NCBI GenBank assembly: GCA_027487775.1
Contig: JAIYCY010000031.1
Span: 62,001 to 126,000 of the forward strand
Reading direction: 5' to 3'
DNA length: 64,000 nucleotides
Source of the DNA: Planctomycetaceae bacterium
GTDB taxonomy: Bacteria; Planctomycetota; Phycisphaerae; Tepidisphaerales; Tepidisphaeraceae
Shown: positions 9,280 through 17,864 of the stretch, piece by piece
Position numbering within the stretch: the stretch's first letter is position 1
Layout: each line of letters begins with the position of its first letter
Position numbers and translations under genes: made by a program
The notes under the pieces: generated by a model
What the model was told of the DNA's origin: nothing
What the model saw: the letters and a program-made list of their open reading frames with translations, nothing else
Databases searched by the model: none

Positions 9280-9326
9280 TTCGGTCGAAAGTATACGCGC
9301 TATGCCCGGCAATTGCGAATCAGAAC

Positions 9327-9428
9327 GATCGCCCCGCGATTCGAAGTGATCGCCCCGCGAGTCGAAATGATCGCTTGCGAGTCGAACCGATCGCTTGCGA
9401 GTCGAGCCGATCGCTTGCGAGTCGAGCC
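9327..9428. repeat. Five tandem 20-21-bp repeats upstream of ettA
   Basis: Two 21-bp units starting GATCGCCCCGCGA (9327-9347, 9348-9368) are followed by three near-identical 20-bp units GATCGCTTGCGAGTCGARCC (9369-9388, 9389-9408, 9409-9428). The array ends 53 bp before the ettA ATG, so it lies in the promoter or 5' leader. It makes a spurious upstream extension of the ettA frame. Confidence 0.9.
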
Positions 9429-9481
9429 GATCTTTGCCTCAGGCTTTCATCTCGCGACACTCCGCGTATTCTTCCTCGCCT

Positions 9482-11164
9482 ATGCCGAGCGAAAGCGAAA
9501 AAGTCATCTTCTCGATGCAGGGCGTCTCCAAGACGATCGAGCGCAAGACGATCCTCAAGGACATTTGGCTGGGCTATTTCTATGGTGCAAAGATCGGCGT
9601 GCTGGGTCTGAACGGATCGGGCAAGTCGACGTTGCTCAAGATCCTCGCCGGGCTTGATAAGCAAATCGACGGTGAGATCGTGCGTCAGCCGGGGTATCGC
9701 GTGGGATATTTGCCGCAGGAGCCCGAATTGGAACGCGGTAAAACCGTTCGCGAGATCGTCGAGCAAGGTGCGAAGAAGACGTTCGATCTGCTTGCGGAGT
9801 TTGAGGCGATCAGTGCCAAGTTTGCCGACCCGATGTCGGACGATGCGATGAACAAGCTGCTCGAACGGCAAGGTGAGGTGCAGGAGGCGATCGATCGGTG
9901 TGACGGTTGGAACATCGATCAGCAGCTCGAGCAGGCGATGGACGCTTTGCGATGCCCGCCGGCCGAGAGTGTCGTCGATCATCTATCAGGCGGTGAGAAG
10001 CGTCGTGTGGCGCTTTGTCGATTGCTGCTGGATCATCCGGACGTTTTGATTCTCGACGAGCCGACGAACCATCTCGATGCCGAGAGCGTTGCGTGGCTGG
10101 AGATTCATTTGCAGAAATATCCCGGCACGGTGATCGCGGTCACGCACGATCGTTACTTTTTGGACAATGTCGCGGGTTGGATTCTCGAACTCGATCGCGG
10201 GATGGGGATTCCGTTCAAGGGCAACTATTCGTCCTGGCTGGAGACGAAAGCCAAGCGCATGGAGATCGAGGAAAAGCAGGAGAAGGCCAAAGCCAAGATG
10301 ATGGCGCGTGAGCTCGAATGGATTCGCAGCAGTCCGAGCGCGCGGCGAGCCAAGAGCAAGGCCCGCATCGCCGCCTACGAAAAGATGGTGGCCGAGGATC
10401 CTCGTCAAAAGGAAACCGAAATCGAGATTTACATTCCGCCCGGCCCGCGACTGGGGAACAAGGTCATCGTCGCCGACAAGCTCACGAAGAGTTTCGGCGA
10501 CAAGTTGCTCTTTGCCGATCTCGATTTCACGATTCCGCCCGGTGCGACGGTCGGCGTGATGGGCCCCAACGGTGCGGGCAAGACCACGCTGATGCGCATC
10601 ATCACCGGCCAGGAACATCCCGACGCCGGACGCATCATCCTCGGCGAGAGCGTCAAGCTCGCCTATCTCGATCAGAGCCGCGAGACGCTCGATGATCAGA
10701 TGAGCATCTATGACAACATTTCCGATGGGCGTGATGTCGTCGAGCTGGGCAGACTCACGCAGCACGCGCGGGCGTATGTCAATCGATTCGGTTTCACCGG
10801 GACGGACCAGCAGAAGGCGGTCGGCATTCTGAGCGGCGGCGAGCGTAATCGCGTGCATCTTGCCCGCATGCTCAAGAGCGGTGCGAATGTGATCCTGCTC
10901 GACGAACCGACGAACGATCTCGATGTCAACACGATCCGCGCGTTGGAGGAAGCAATCGAAAATTTTGCGGGCGTCAGCATCGTCGTCAGCCACGATCGCT
11001 ACTTCCTCGATCGCGTGGCCACGCACATCCTCGCCTTCGAAGACGACAGCACGGTGATCTTCCACGAAGGCAACTTTGCCAGCTACGAGGACAACAAAAA
11101 GCAGCGACTCGGCATGGACGCAGACCGCCCCCATCGCATCAAATACCGCAAGCTGCAGGGCTGA
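9482..11164 (+). CDS. ettA: Energy-dependent translational throttle protein EttA (ABC-F)
   Basis: A 560-residue soluble ABC-F ATPase, close to the usual 555 of EttA. It binds the ribosomal E site and gates the first elongation steps according to ADP/ATP ratio. Two ATPase domains: Walker A GLNGSGKST at 42-50 with LSGGEKRRVALCR at 168-180 and LDEPTNHLD near 191-199; second Walker A GPNGAGKTT at 361-369 with LSGGERNRVHLARM and LDEPTNDLD further on. The linker between them (about 245-325) has the EttA-like WLETKAKRM and ELEWIRSSPSARRAKSKARI segments. ATG 9482 is chosen because homologous sequence begins there; the upstream frame is only repeat DNA. Confidence 0.96.
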   Translation: MPSESEKVIFSMQGVSKTIERKTILKDIWLGYFYGAKIGVLGLNGSGKSTLLKILAGLDKQIDGEIVRQPGYRVGYLPQEPELERGKTVREIVEQGAKKTFDLLAEFEAISAKFADPMSDDAMNKLLERQGEVQEAIDRCDGWNIDQQLEQAMDALRCPPAESVVDHLSGGEKRRVALCRLLLDHPDVLILDEPTNHLDAESVAWLEIHLQKYPGTVIAVTHDRYFLDNVAGWILELDRGMGIPFKGNYSSWLETKAKRMEIEEKQEKAKAKMMARELEWIRSSPSARRAKSKARIAAYEKMVAEDPRQKETEIEIYIPPGPRLGNKVIVADKLTKSFGDKLLFADLDFTIPPGATVGVMGPNGAGKTTLMRIITGQEHPDAGRIILGESVKLAYLDQSRETLDDQMSIYDNISDGRDVVELGRLTQHARAYVNRFGFTGTDQQKAVGILSGGERNRVHLARMLKSGANVILLDEPTNDLDVNTIRALEEAIENFAGVSIVVSHDRYFLDRVATHILAFEDDSTVIFHEGNFASYEDNKKQRLGMDADRPHRIKYRKLQG

Positions 11165-11229
11165 CCTTCAAGCTGCAGGGCCGATCCTCAGGTTGCAGGG
11201 CTGATCCTCAAGCTGCAGGCATGATCCTC
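11150..11229. repeat. Four tandem 20-bp repeats over the ettA stop codon
   Basis: Units AAGCTGCAGGGCTGACCTTC and variants occupy 11150-11169, 11170-11189, 11190-11209 and 11210-11229. The first unit contains the last codons and stop (TGA) of ettA, so the array appears to have grown from the gene's own 3' end. Period and length match the array in front of the gene, though the sequence is unrelated. Confidence 0.9.
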
Positions 11230-11992
11230 CATCACCCAACCGACGTCCGCCCACACGCCTCAACTCCCGATCGGCATCCCACGCCGATGAAACGTCCTCG
11301 CACACCGATCCAACGTCCTCACACGCTGATCAAACTTCATCGCAAGCCCAACCCACACGATCGCCGACCCGTCACGCGCCCTTCGCCGCGATCATCGACC
11401 CAGCGCCGAACCCACTTCTATCGAAACCGATTTCTCCACCCTCCCCCCGCCACACGTCCGAATCCCCGAAACTGAACGACCCGCTTCCACTCATTCATTC
11501 CGACCCACGTCGTATTCATGTTCCGCATGGGCGAGAGGCCTCGCCCCGCCGCTTCCGGGAAAAATCAACATGTCAGCTTGCTAAAAACCTCATTGACGAA
11601 CCCAGATCACTTCCGATCCTTCGGAACCGCTGCCACACGATTGCACGACCTCCCGATCAGCGCATTCTTAGTCTTCAACACACGACCGAAGAGCGCCAAA
11701 CAATGTTTGTTTGGCGCCAAAACATGATGAAGTAGTGCTGCACAATCTTTGTTTGAAGCCAAAAACGTAGTGCGTGCAACGCACCACCCATAGCACCACC
11801 CCCGCCGCACCCCATCACGCCGTCATTGATTCGCGCGCTCAAAGGTGCATTTCATGCACCCTACGCGCCTCCACCCGATCGCGTCCCGCATCCATCTATA
11901 GATGGTCCAGATCCCGCCCCGCCCCACGGCGTCGCGGGGGCGACGGCCCTTCAGGTTTTGGACTCGTTGCCGGGTGGATGAGGTCGGGAGGT
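11230..11992. other. 763-bp intergenic region with repeats and hairpins, no gene supported
   Basis: Between ettA and the convergent lptF-like gene. It contains three degenerate 21-bp units (11284-11304, 11305-11325, 11326-11346) and three good inverted repeats: GGCGAG/CTCGCC (11530-11545), TTCCGA/TCGGAA (11611-11626) and GCGCCAAAC/GTTTGGCGC with a 7-nt loop (11693-11717). Part of the last is repeated imperfectly 42 bp on. Short open frames of 84 and 69 codons here have repeat-driven or biased composition and no recognisable similarity. One hairpin could terminate ettA transcription; otherwise its role is unknown. Confidence 0.6.
11693..11717. terminator. Strong 9-bp hairpin, possible terminator
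   Basis: GCGCCAAAC (11693-11701) and GTTTGGCGC (11709-11717) pair perfectly around a 7-nt loop. There is no clear T run on either side, so Rho-independent termination is not assured. It lies between convergent genes. Confidence 0.35.
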
Positions 11993-13285
11993 CTAGGTTC
12001 GGATGCGATCCAGCATGGCGACGGCGATTCCGCCGAAGACGAAGACGGGGAGCCAGCTCATGAGTGCGGGCCATTTGACGGCGAGGTTGGGATCGGAAGG
12101 CGGGAGGCCCGCCATGTTTTGTGAGATGAAGACGGTGGCGAGGCACGACCCGACGGCGATGAAGACCAGGAGGGAGCTTTTTTGGAGGATGCGCGGTTCG
12201 CGTGTGAGTACGCAGGGGATGGTGAGCAGGACGAGGACGACGTTGATGAGATAATTGGCGAGTCGGGCTTCGCGCACGCGGAGCAGATCGATCTGACCGA
12301 CGGCGTTTTCCATGCTGAGCAGTTCGTTGATGCGTTTTCGGCTGAGGAGATCGACGAAGCTGTTTTGACTGACCTTGAGTGCAATGATGTCGGGTGAGAT
12401 GGTGGTTTGATAGACGAAGATGGGGCGCTGCGGTTCGCCCACGCCGGCGGCGGAGTCCATGCGTGTGACGAACCCGTTTTCGAGTTGCCATGCGGCGATG
12501 TCGTTGTCCCATGTCGCACGGTCGGCGGTGATGAGTGTGACGCCCTCGGCGAGTCGTCGGATGACGGTCATTTCTTTCATCGACGCGACGCGATCGGGCC
12601 TCGGCGGAAGATAGCTGCCGGCAAAGAGCAGATCGCTGCGTCCGTCAAAGACGCTTTGCAGCGGCTCGCCTGCGCCAAGTCCGTCGTCGGCACCGCGCTC
12701 GCGCGTGAGTTGTGCGATGATGTTGGGGACGATGAGTTCCTGATTGACCACGAGCATCGCGTTGAGCACGAGGCTGGCAAAGACGATCGGCGCGGCAACG
12801 CGAAGCAGCGGCACGCCCGCGGCCAGCAGCGCGACCGTTTCGTTGAATCGACTCATTCGCATGAGCGTGAATGCTGTCGCGACGACCGAGATCAATCCGG
12901 ACATGTAGCTGAAGATGCGAAAGCTCTGGAAGAAGTAGTAATCGAGGATGCCCCAGAAGACGTGCAAGCCATTGCGTGCGGCGGTGGATCCTTCGGAGAC
13001 GGTGGGCTCGGTGAACTCGTCGAAGTTGACGACCATGTCGAGGACCATGTAGAGGCCCATGAGCACGACAAAGCTGAGAATCCAGTTGCGGATGAATGCG
13101 TAGAGGACGTGCCGATCGACGACACCGAGCCGCTGCATGCCGAGAAAGACGCGTCCGCGCACGGGCGGTAGCGACACCTTGGCCCGAGGCGGGCGATGTT
13201 CAGCGGGCGATGGCGCGCCACGACGGCGCCTGCCGCTCGGGCCGGTCATTTGTGTGAGAATGTATTGCCTTGGATTCTTTGCCAT
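11993..13285 (-). CDS. LptF/LptG-family permease
   Basis: A 430-residue inner-membrane protein of the YjgP/YjgQ family, the permease half of the LptB2FG exporter that extracts lipopolysaccharide and feeds the Lpt bridge. An N-terminal hydrophilic stretch of about 50 residues precedes the first membrane helix (VLYAFIRNWILSFVVLMGLYMVLDMV). Further helices follow near residues 110 and 170, then a periplasmic jellyroll domain and three C-terminal helices. It follows its paralogue by 51 bp on the same strand, so the two probably form the F/G heterodimer. Which of the two is F and which is G is not decided. ATG 13285 is preferred over GTG 13288. Confidence 0.85.
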   Translation of the reverse strand: MAKNPRQYILTQMTGPSGRRRRGAPSPAEHRPPRAKVSLPPVRGRVFLGMQRLGVVDRHVLYAFIRNWILSFVVLMGLYMVLDMVVNFDEFTEPTVSEGSTAARNGLHVFWGILDYYFFQSFRIFSYMSGLISVVATAFTLMRMSRFNETVALLAAGVPLLRVAAPIVFASLVLNAMLVVNQELIVPNIIAQLTRERGADDGLGAGEPLQSVFDGRSDLLFAGSYLPPRPDRVASMKEMTVIRRLAEGVTLITADRATWDNDIAAWQLENGFVTRMDSAAGVGEPQRPIFVYQTTISPDIIALKVSQNSFVDLLSRKRINELLSMENAVGQIDLLRVREARLANYLINVVLVLLTIPCVLTREPRILQKSSLLVFIAVGSCLATVFISQNMAGLPPSDPNLAVKWPALMSWLPVFVFGGIAVAMLDRIRT

Positions 13286-13336
13286 CACACGAACTCGTTA
13301 CCGCATGGTGAGTCTCTTTGGATTCGGATTGGATCG

Positions 13337-15034
13337 TCAGGTGCGCCTCAGCCGTGAGTACATCACAAGGCCCGCGACGAGCACGAGGAGATTGCCCATC
13401 CACATGACAGCGATGCCGGTGTTGAGCGGATTGACGAAATTGGCGATGTCTGCGATTTCGCGTGGCGTGCTGGCAGCCATCTGGCGCCCGCCGACGATGA
13501 GCATGAGCGCTGCGATCGCGGGGATGGTGCTGATGGCAAAGGCGCTGACGAAGTTGCCGCTCTTAAACATCATGCCGATCGTCGCGCCGACCATCACCAG
13601 GACAAAGCTGCTGACGGCAAAGCTGAATCGGCTGTGCAATTCGGATTCGAGGCTGTTGGTGAGCCTGACCAGATCCCCTTCGAGCCGCGCCCGACGCGCC
13701 GGGCTGATCCACGTGGCCTGGCGAAGTTCATCGACGCGCTGATCGGCCAGCAGGAAGATGTCGTCGGGCATGTCGGTGACGATGGTGCGTTCGAGGTTTT
13801 GTCGTTCGGTGCGCTGGCCGTTGACCCAGATGACGGCATCTTCGAAGACGAAGCTGACGACGACCTGACGATCGACGGTATCGGGCAGGACGCGAATGGT
13901 GACCTGACGGGCGAGGCCTTCGATCGGATCGATGCCCTTGGTCTGCTTGAACGAGATGCCCGGGCTGTCGACGGTTCCGCCGCTGATGATCAGTCGCCCG
14001 CCTTTGAGTTGGGCGCGATTGCTGCCGTTGGTGATGCGAAACGCGTCGGCGGGCCCGGTGAACTCGACACGACGGTCGGCGGAGTTAAAGCCGACGGCCA
14101 TCTGTTCGTACATCGCGCGTTGCTGGCTCGATCGGATGATTTCGGTCAGATGTCGTGAGACGCGCTGGCTCATTTCGGGCCTCTCGCGCAGGGCGAGCAG
14201 CCTTCCGCCGTCCATGAAGCGGGAGGTTTCGCGAATCTGGCTCGGGATCGGGAACCATCCAAACTGGGTGGCGCTGATCTGTGCTTCGACGCTCGGCCGA
14301 TCGCGTTCGGCGCGTGGGTTGGGGATTTTCGCTCCATCCTCCAGTCGCGCGAGGATGCGCACTTCTCCGTCGAGTTCGCGCGGCGTGGTGATCACCACGG
14401 TCGCACTGCGGGCAAGATAAAAGTCCTCCGGCACGGGCGGACTTCCGTCTGGCAGATCACGTACATAGGTGACGATCGCAGGATTCTCCAGCCGCACAGA
14501 TTGCTCTGTTCGGCCCGCGAGCGATTCGGTCTGCACGGCGGCGCGTGTCGCAAAGACGGTGAGTTTCTGTCCCTGACTCTCGAAGCTGATTTTCTGCGTG
14601 CGTTCGATTTCGTTGGCAACGAGTTTGGCAAAGTTGCTGTAGATCACGCGCTCGGCCCGCACGAGCGATTGCGGCACGACATACCACATGAAGGCGAGCG
14701 AGAGTGCACAGACCACCGCCCCCAGAAGCGCAGCCGGCACCATCATCGCGGCATAGCTCATGCCCGAGGCGCGGCAGGCGGTCAGTTCGTTGTCGGCAGA
14801 CAATCTCCCGTAGACGAACGTCGTCGCAAAGAGCGCCGCGACCGGCCAGCTGTAATTGGTCATCGCGGGCATGAAGTAGGCGAGCATCTGGCTCACCTGC
14901 GATCCGTCGAGCCCGCGTTCGGTGAGCGGTCTGAGCAGCGCACCAAAGCTCAGCATGCCTGCGATCGCCCCGGAGGCCAGCAGAAAGACCTTCAGGAGGT
15001 CTCGGAAAATGTATCGAAAGAGCGTCTTGCCCAT
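13337..15034 (-). CDS. LptF/LptG-family permease (first of pair)
   Basis: A 565-residue member of the same family, longer than the usual 350-430 because of a large periplasmic domain between the third and fourth helices. The start MGKTLFRYIFRDLLKVFLLA is typical, followed by GLDGSQVSQMLAYFMPAMTNYSWPVAALFATTFVYGRLSADNELTACRASGMS, where the LSADNELTACRASG stretch is a family hallmark. C-terminal helices include FAVSSFVLVMVGATIGMMF. With the downstream paralogue it would complete the LPS-exporting permease, implying a diderm envelope with LPS. The ATPase LptB is not in the window. Confidence 0.87.
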   Translation of the reverse strand: MGKTLFRYIFRDLLKVFLLASGAIAGMLSFGALLRPLTERGLDGSQVSQMLAYFMPAMTNYSWPVAALFATTFVYGRLSADNELTACRASGMSYAAMMVPAALLGAVVCALSLAFMWYVVPQSLVRAERVIYSNFAKLVANEIERTQKISFESQGQKLTVFATRAAVQTESLAGRTEQSVRLENPAIVTYVRDLPDGSPPVPEDFYLARSATVVITTPRELDGEVRILARLEDGAKIPNPRAERDRPSVEAQISATQFGWFPIPSQIRETSRFMDGGRLLALRERPEMSQRVSRHLTEIIRSSQQRAMYEQMAVGFNSADRRVEFTGPADAFRITNGSNRAQLKGGRLIISGGTVDSPGISFKQTKGIDPIEGLARQVTIRVLPDTVDRQVVVSFVFEDAVIWVNGQRTERQNLERTIVTDMPDDIFLLADQRVDELRQATWISPARRARLEGDLVRLTNSLESELHSRFSFAVSSFVLVMVGATIGMMFKSGNFVSAFAISTIPAIAALMLIVGGRQMAASTPREIADIANFVNPLNTGIAVMWMGNLLVLVAGLVMYSRLRRT

Positions 15035-15178
15035 GAGAATGTCGCGTCCGATGCGTCATGAGACTGTACGACTCTTATCCGCTCCGGCAAGCACACGGGT
15101 TCATCAATTGTTTCAAGAGCATGTAAAGATGTCCGCGCCACTCGACTCCACCGATTCTCGCCGTAGGATCATCGCCCG

Positions 15179-16558
15179 ATGAGCGGCGATCGCGACCAAC
15201 CTCTTGGACCCAAAGAGCCCGATTTCGAAGATCGAGCGCTCGAGTCGCACACCGACGCCGCCATCGCGGAGCACATCGAGGACGCCACCGCCGAGCGTGC
15301 CGCGGAAGTTCTCGAAGAGCTTTCTCCCGAGCGTGCTGCCGACATTGCCGAGTATCTCGATCCCGAGACCGCCGCGCGTGCGGTCACCGAGCTCCACCCC
15401 GAACGTGCTGCCGAGATCATCGAGCAGATGGAGGCCCCCGAGGCCGCGAGTCTGCTCGAGGAGATGGATCCCGACGATCGTGTCGACGTTCTCGAACACG
15501 TCAACGATCTGCATCACGACCGCATCCTTTCGCATCTCGATGAGCTTGCCCGAACCGAGGTCGAGCGGCTCGAGAGTTATCCCCCCGACACTGCCGGCGG
15601 GATCATGACCACCGAGGTCACCGCCCTCTTCGAATACATCAGTGTCGGCGACGCCATCGAGACGCTCCGCGTGCTCCATGCCGAGCTGGAGCAGATGTTT
15701 TATGTTTATGTCATCAACCGAGGCGGACAGCTCGTGGGTGTCCTGTCGATGCGCGATCTGATTCTCTCCAAGCCCGCCACGCGTTTGCGGGACATCATGA
15801 TCAGGGGCGTTGCAAGCGTCCCCGCCGACATGGATCAGGAGGACGTCGCCAAGCTCATGCGTGAGAAGCGCTACCTCGCCATGCCCGTCATCGATGCCGA
15901 ACGCAAGCTCATCGGCCTGATCACCGCAGACGACGTGGCCGATGTCTTTGCCGAGGAAGCGACCGAAGATTTCCAGAAGATGTTCGGTGCCGGCGCGGAA
16001 GAACGCCTGACCAGTTCGTGGCATTTCAGTTTCCGCAAGCGTATTTGGTGGCTCGTCATCAACCTCGCCACCGCATTTCTTGCCGCGATGGTGGTCGGGG
16101 CGTTCGAGAGTACGATCGAGAAGCTGGCGATCCTCGCGGCGTACATGCCGATCATCGCGGGCATGGGAGGCAACGCCAGCGCGCAGGCGATGGCGGTCAC
16201 CATCCGGGGCATCGCGATGGGCAAGGTCGATCGCAGCATCCTCAGGCATGTCATTGTTCGCGAATCGATCGTCGGGCTGCTCACCGGCATCGTGTGCGGG
16301 CTGATCACCGCTTTCGTCGCCTACAACTTCCCCGGTTCCGACGTCGGCCCGGATCGTGCGGTCAAGCTCGGTCTGGTGATGTTGCTCGCGCTTACGATCA
16401 ATCACACGCTCGCCTGTGCCAGCGGAGCCGGGATTCCGTTTATCATGAAGCGTTTGGGCTTTGATCCCGCGCAATCGTCGACGATCTTCGCCACCACCGT
16501 CACCGACGTCGCCGGTTTTCTGGCGTTATTGGGCCTCGCGAGCATCATCCTGCTGTAG
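15179..16558 (+). CDS. mgtE: Magnesium transporter MgtE
   Basis: A 459-residue Mg2+ channel of the MgtE family. The N domain carries tandem ERAAEVLEELSPERAADIAEYL-type helical repeats (residues about 25-130). Two CBS domains follow (TTEVTALFEYISVGDAI near 145 and VPADMDQEDVAKLMREKRYLAMPVID near 220), which sense Mg2+. Five membrane helices occupy the last 170 residues, including the GMGGNASAQAMAVTIRG and SGAGIPFIMKRLGFDPAQSS segments lining the pore. It is transcribed divergently from the permease pair; no M-box riboswitch was recognised in the 144-bp gap. Confidence 0.95.
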   Translation: MSGDRDQPLGPKEPDFEDRALESHTDAAIAEHIEDATAERAAEVLEELSPERAADIAEYLDPETAARAVTELHPERAAEIIEQMEAPEAASLLEEMDPDDRVDVLEHVNDLHHDRILSHLDELARTEVERLESYPPDTAGGIMTTEVTALFEYISVGDAIETLRVLHAELEQMFYVYVINRGGQLVGVLSMRDLILSKPATRLRDIMIRGVASVPADMDQEDVAKLMREKRYLAMPVIDAERKLIGLITADDVADVFAEEATEDFQKMFGAGAEERLTSSWHFSFRKRIWWLVINLATAFLAAMVVGAFESTIEKLAILAAYMPIIAGMGGNASAQAMAVTIRGIAMGKVDRSILRHVIVRESIVGLLTGIVCGLITAFVAYNFPGSDVGPDRAVKLGLVMLLALTINHTLACASGAGIPFIMKRLGFDPAQSSTIFATTVTDVAGFLALLGLASIILL

Positions 16559-16609
16559 TCGAGCCTTCGCCGGGTCCTTCGCCGTGCTTGCCGGCGTGGC
16601 CTTTGGCGT

Positions 16610-17170
16610 TTAGCTCACCCACGACAGCACCACGAGCGCCACCGTCCCGACCACCAGCGACACGATCGCGGGCCTGCGATACGCCGGGATCGCCAGTGCC
16701 AGGATCGTCCCCGTCGCCAGCAGGATGACCGTCCCCACCATCCAGCTCACGGCGAACCATTTGAACGCTTCGCCCCCCTTGGCTTTATGGAGTTGGACGA
16801 AGAACCGGTGCACGGTCGTCTCTTTGACGCGAAGCGATGCCACGAGCGGGTCGGCGGTCGGATGCAGTTCGACGTCGCGTCGACTTCCGCTCCAGACCAG
16901 ATGAAACGACGTTCCGCCGCTCTGCACCTTGGCCGCGCCGCTCGGCACGTCCACGCCCAGCCGTCCGAGTTCGGCCTCGACGATCGTCACGAGCGGCCCG
17001 AGTTCCTTGCCCAGCGGGGCTGTCAGCGCGATCTCGTGCGTGCTCGTCCTGTAATTGCCCGTGATCCCGATGCTGTAAAAGCCGCCGGTGACGGCAAACA
17101 TCAATCCCACCGGCAAAAAGAAGCTGGCGATGATGGTGTGCAACAGGATGATGGATTTGCGTGCGCTCAT
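16610..17170 (-). CDS. PepSY-associated transmembrane protein
   Basis: A 186-residue protein with an N-terminal helix (IILLHTIIASFFLPVGLMFAVTGGFYSIG), a soluble middle part and two C-terminal helices (FAVSWMVGTVILLATGTILAL, VSLVVGTVALVVLSWVS). The helix pattern and the LHTIIASFFLPVGLMFAVTGG segment resemble PepSY-associated TM proteins, several of which are linked to iron or redox functions. ATG 17170 places the start directly before the first helix; the frame extends upstream only 12 more codons. The 21-bp tandem array lies immediately upstream. Family call is moderate. Confidence 0.6.
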   Translation of the reverse strand: MSARKSIILLHTIIASFFLPVGLMFAVTGGFYSIGITGNYRTSTHEIALTAPLGKELGPLVTIVEAELGRLGVDVPSGAAKVQSGGTSFHLVWSGSRRDVELHPTADPLVASLRVKETTVHRFFVQLHKAKGGEAFKWFAVSWMVGTVILLATGTILALAIPAYRRPAIVSLVVGTVALVVLSWVS

Positions 17171-17212
17171 GGTTGACCCATGATAGGCCGGCCGGGCGAC
17201 CGTCAAATCGGA

Positions 17213-17401
17213 CCTTCACCGCGCCGAAGTTTTCCCTCACCGCGCCGAAAAAGTCCTTCACCGCGCCGAAAAACTCCCTCACCGCGCCGCGAAAATCCCT
17301 CACCGCGCTGAAAAACTCCCTCACCGCGCTGAAGTTTTCCCTCACCGCGCCGAAGTTTACATGTACGGCGCAGCAGTTTACATGTACGGCGCCGCAGTTT
17401 G
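17213..17401. repeat. Nine tandem 21-bp repeats
   Basis: Nine contiguous 21-bp units starting at 17213, 17234, 17255, 17276, 17297, 17318, 17339, 17360 and 17381. The first seven follow CCYTCACCGCGCYGAARWNTT; the last two diverge to CATGTACGGCGCNGCAGTTT. The first unit begins 43 bp upstream of the start of the minus-strand PepSY-like gene. Since 21 is a multiple of three, the array is free of stop codons in several frames and yields artificial seven-residue protein repeats, which should not be taken as genes. Confidence 0.95.
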
Positions 17402-17864
17402 CCTGTACAAAAGCCGGTCCTGCATGCACGGAGCAAGGATCGAGATGTCTCCCGCGGGGATTTCCCTGTCGGTTGTGGGACGTACCCGGACGGATTTGAC
17501 GGTTGACGGGTCGATGGGGTCGGTGTGGTGGTCGAACGATCGCGTTTTCCGGGCGGGCCGGGTCCGATCAGGTCCGAGCGGGCGATGGGACGATCTGCTT
17601 CGCTGTGCGATCGCGATGCGTGCGGATGACTGGCGTGTGTGTGCTTTGGCCTGGCGTGCCTGTGCTTTGGATGGTGTCGCTGCGGAAAGATTGTCAATCC
17701 GGAGGGCCGGACTTTACATTTCCCTTTCGCCGGTTCACACTTTATCGGCCTGACGTGCGTCGCGAGATGCGCGCTGGGCGAGTACAGATCGCAGACGAAA
17801 TCATTCATACGGGCGTGCAGGTCGGATTCTGCCACACGCCTTATGCACAACAGGAGGTGCATCC
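17402..17864. other. Intergenic region, no gene supported
   Basis: The stretch between the 21-bp array and the SH3-domain gene holds only overlapping frames that read through the repeat and have no recognisable similarity. A strong ribosome binding site, AGGAGGTG at 17853-17859, closes it in front of the GTG start of the next gene. Nothing else is recognised. Confidence 0.5.

Noticed and set aside
11221..11727. Two short plus-strand open frames (84 and 69 codons)
   Set aside because: Composition follows repeats and bias; no ribosome binding sites or similarity.
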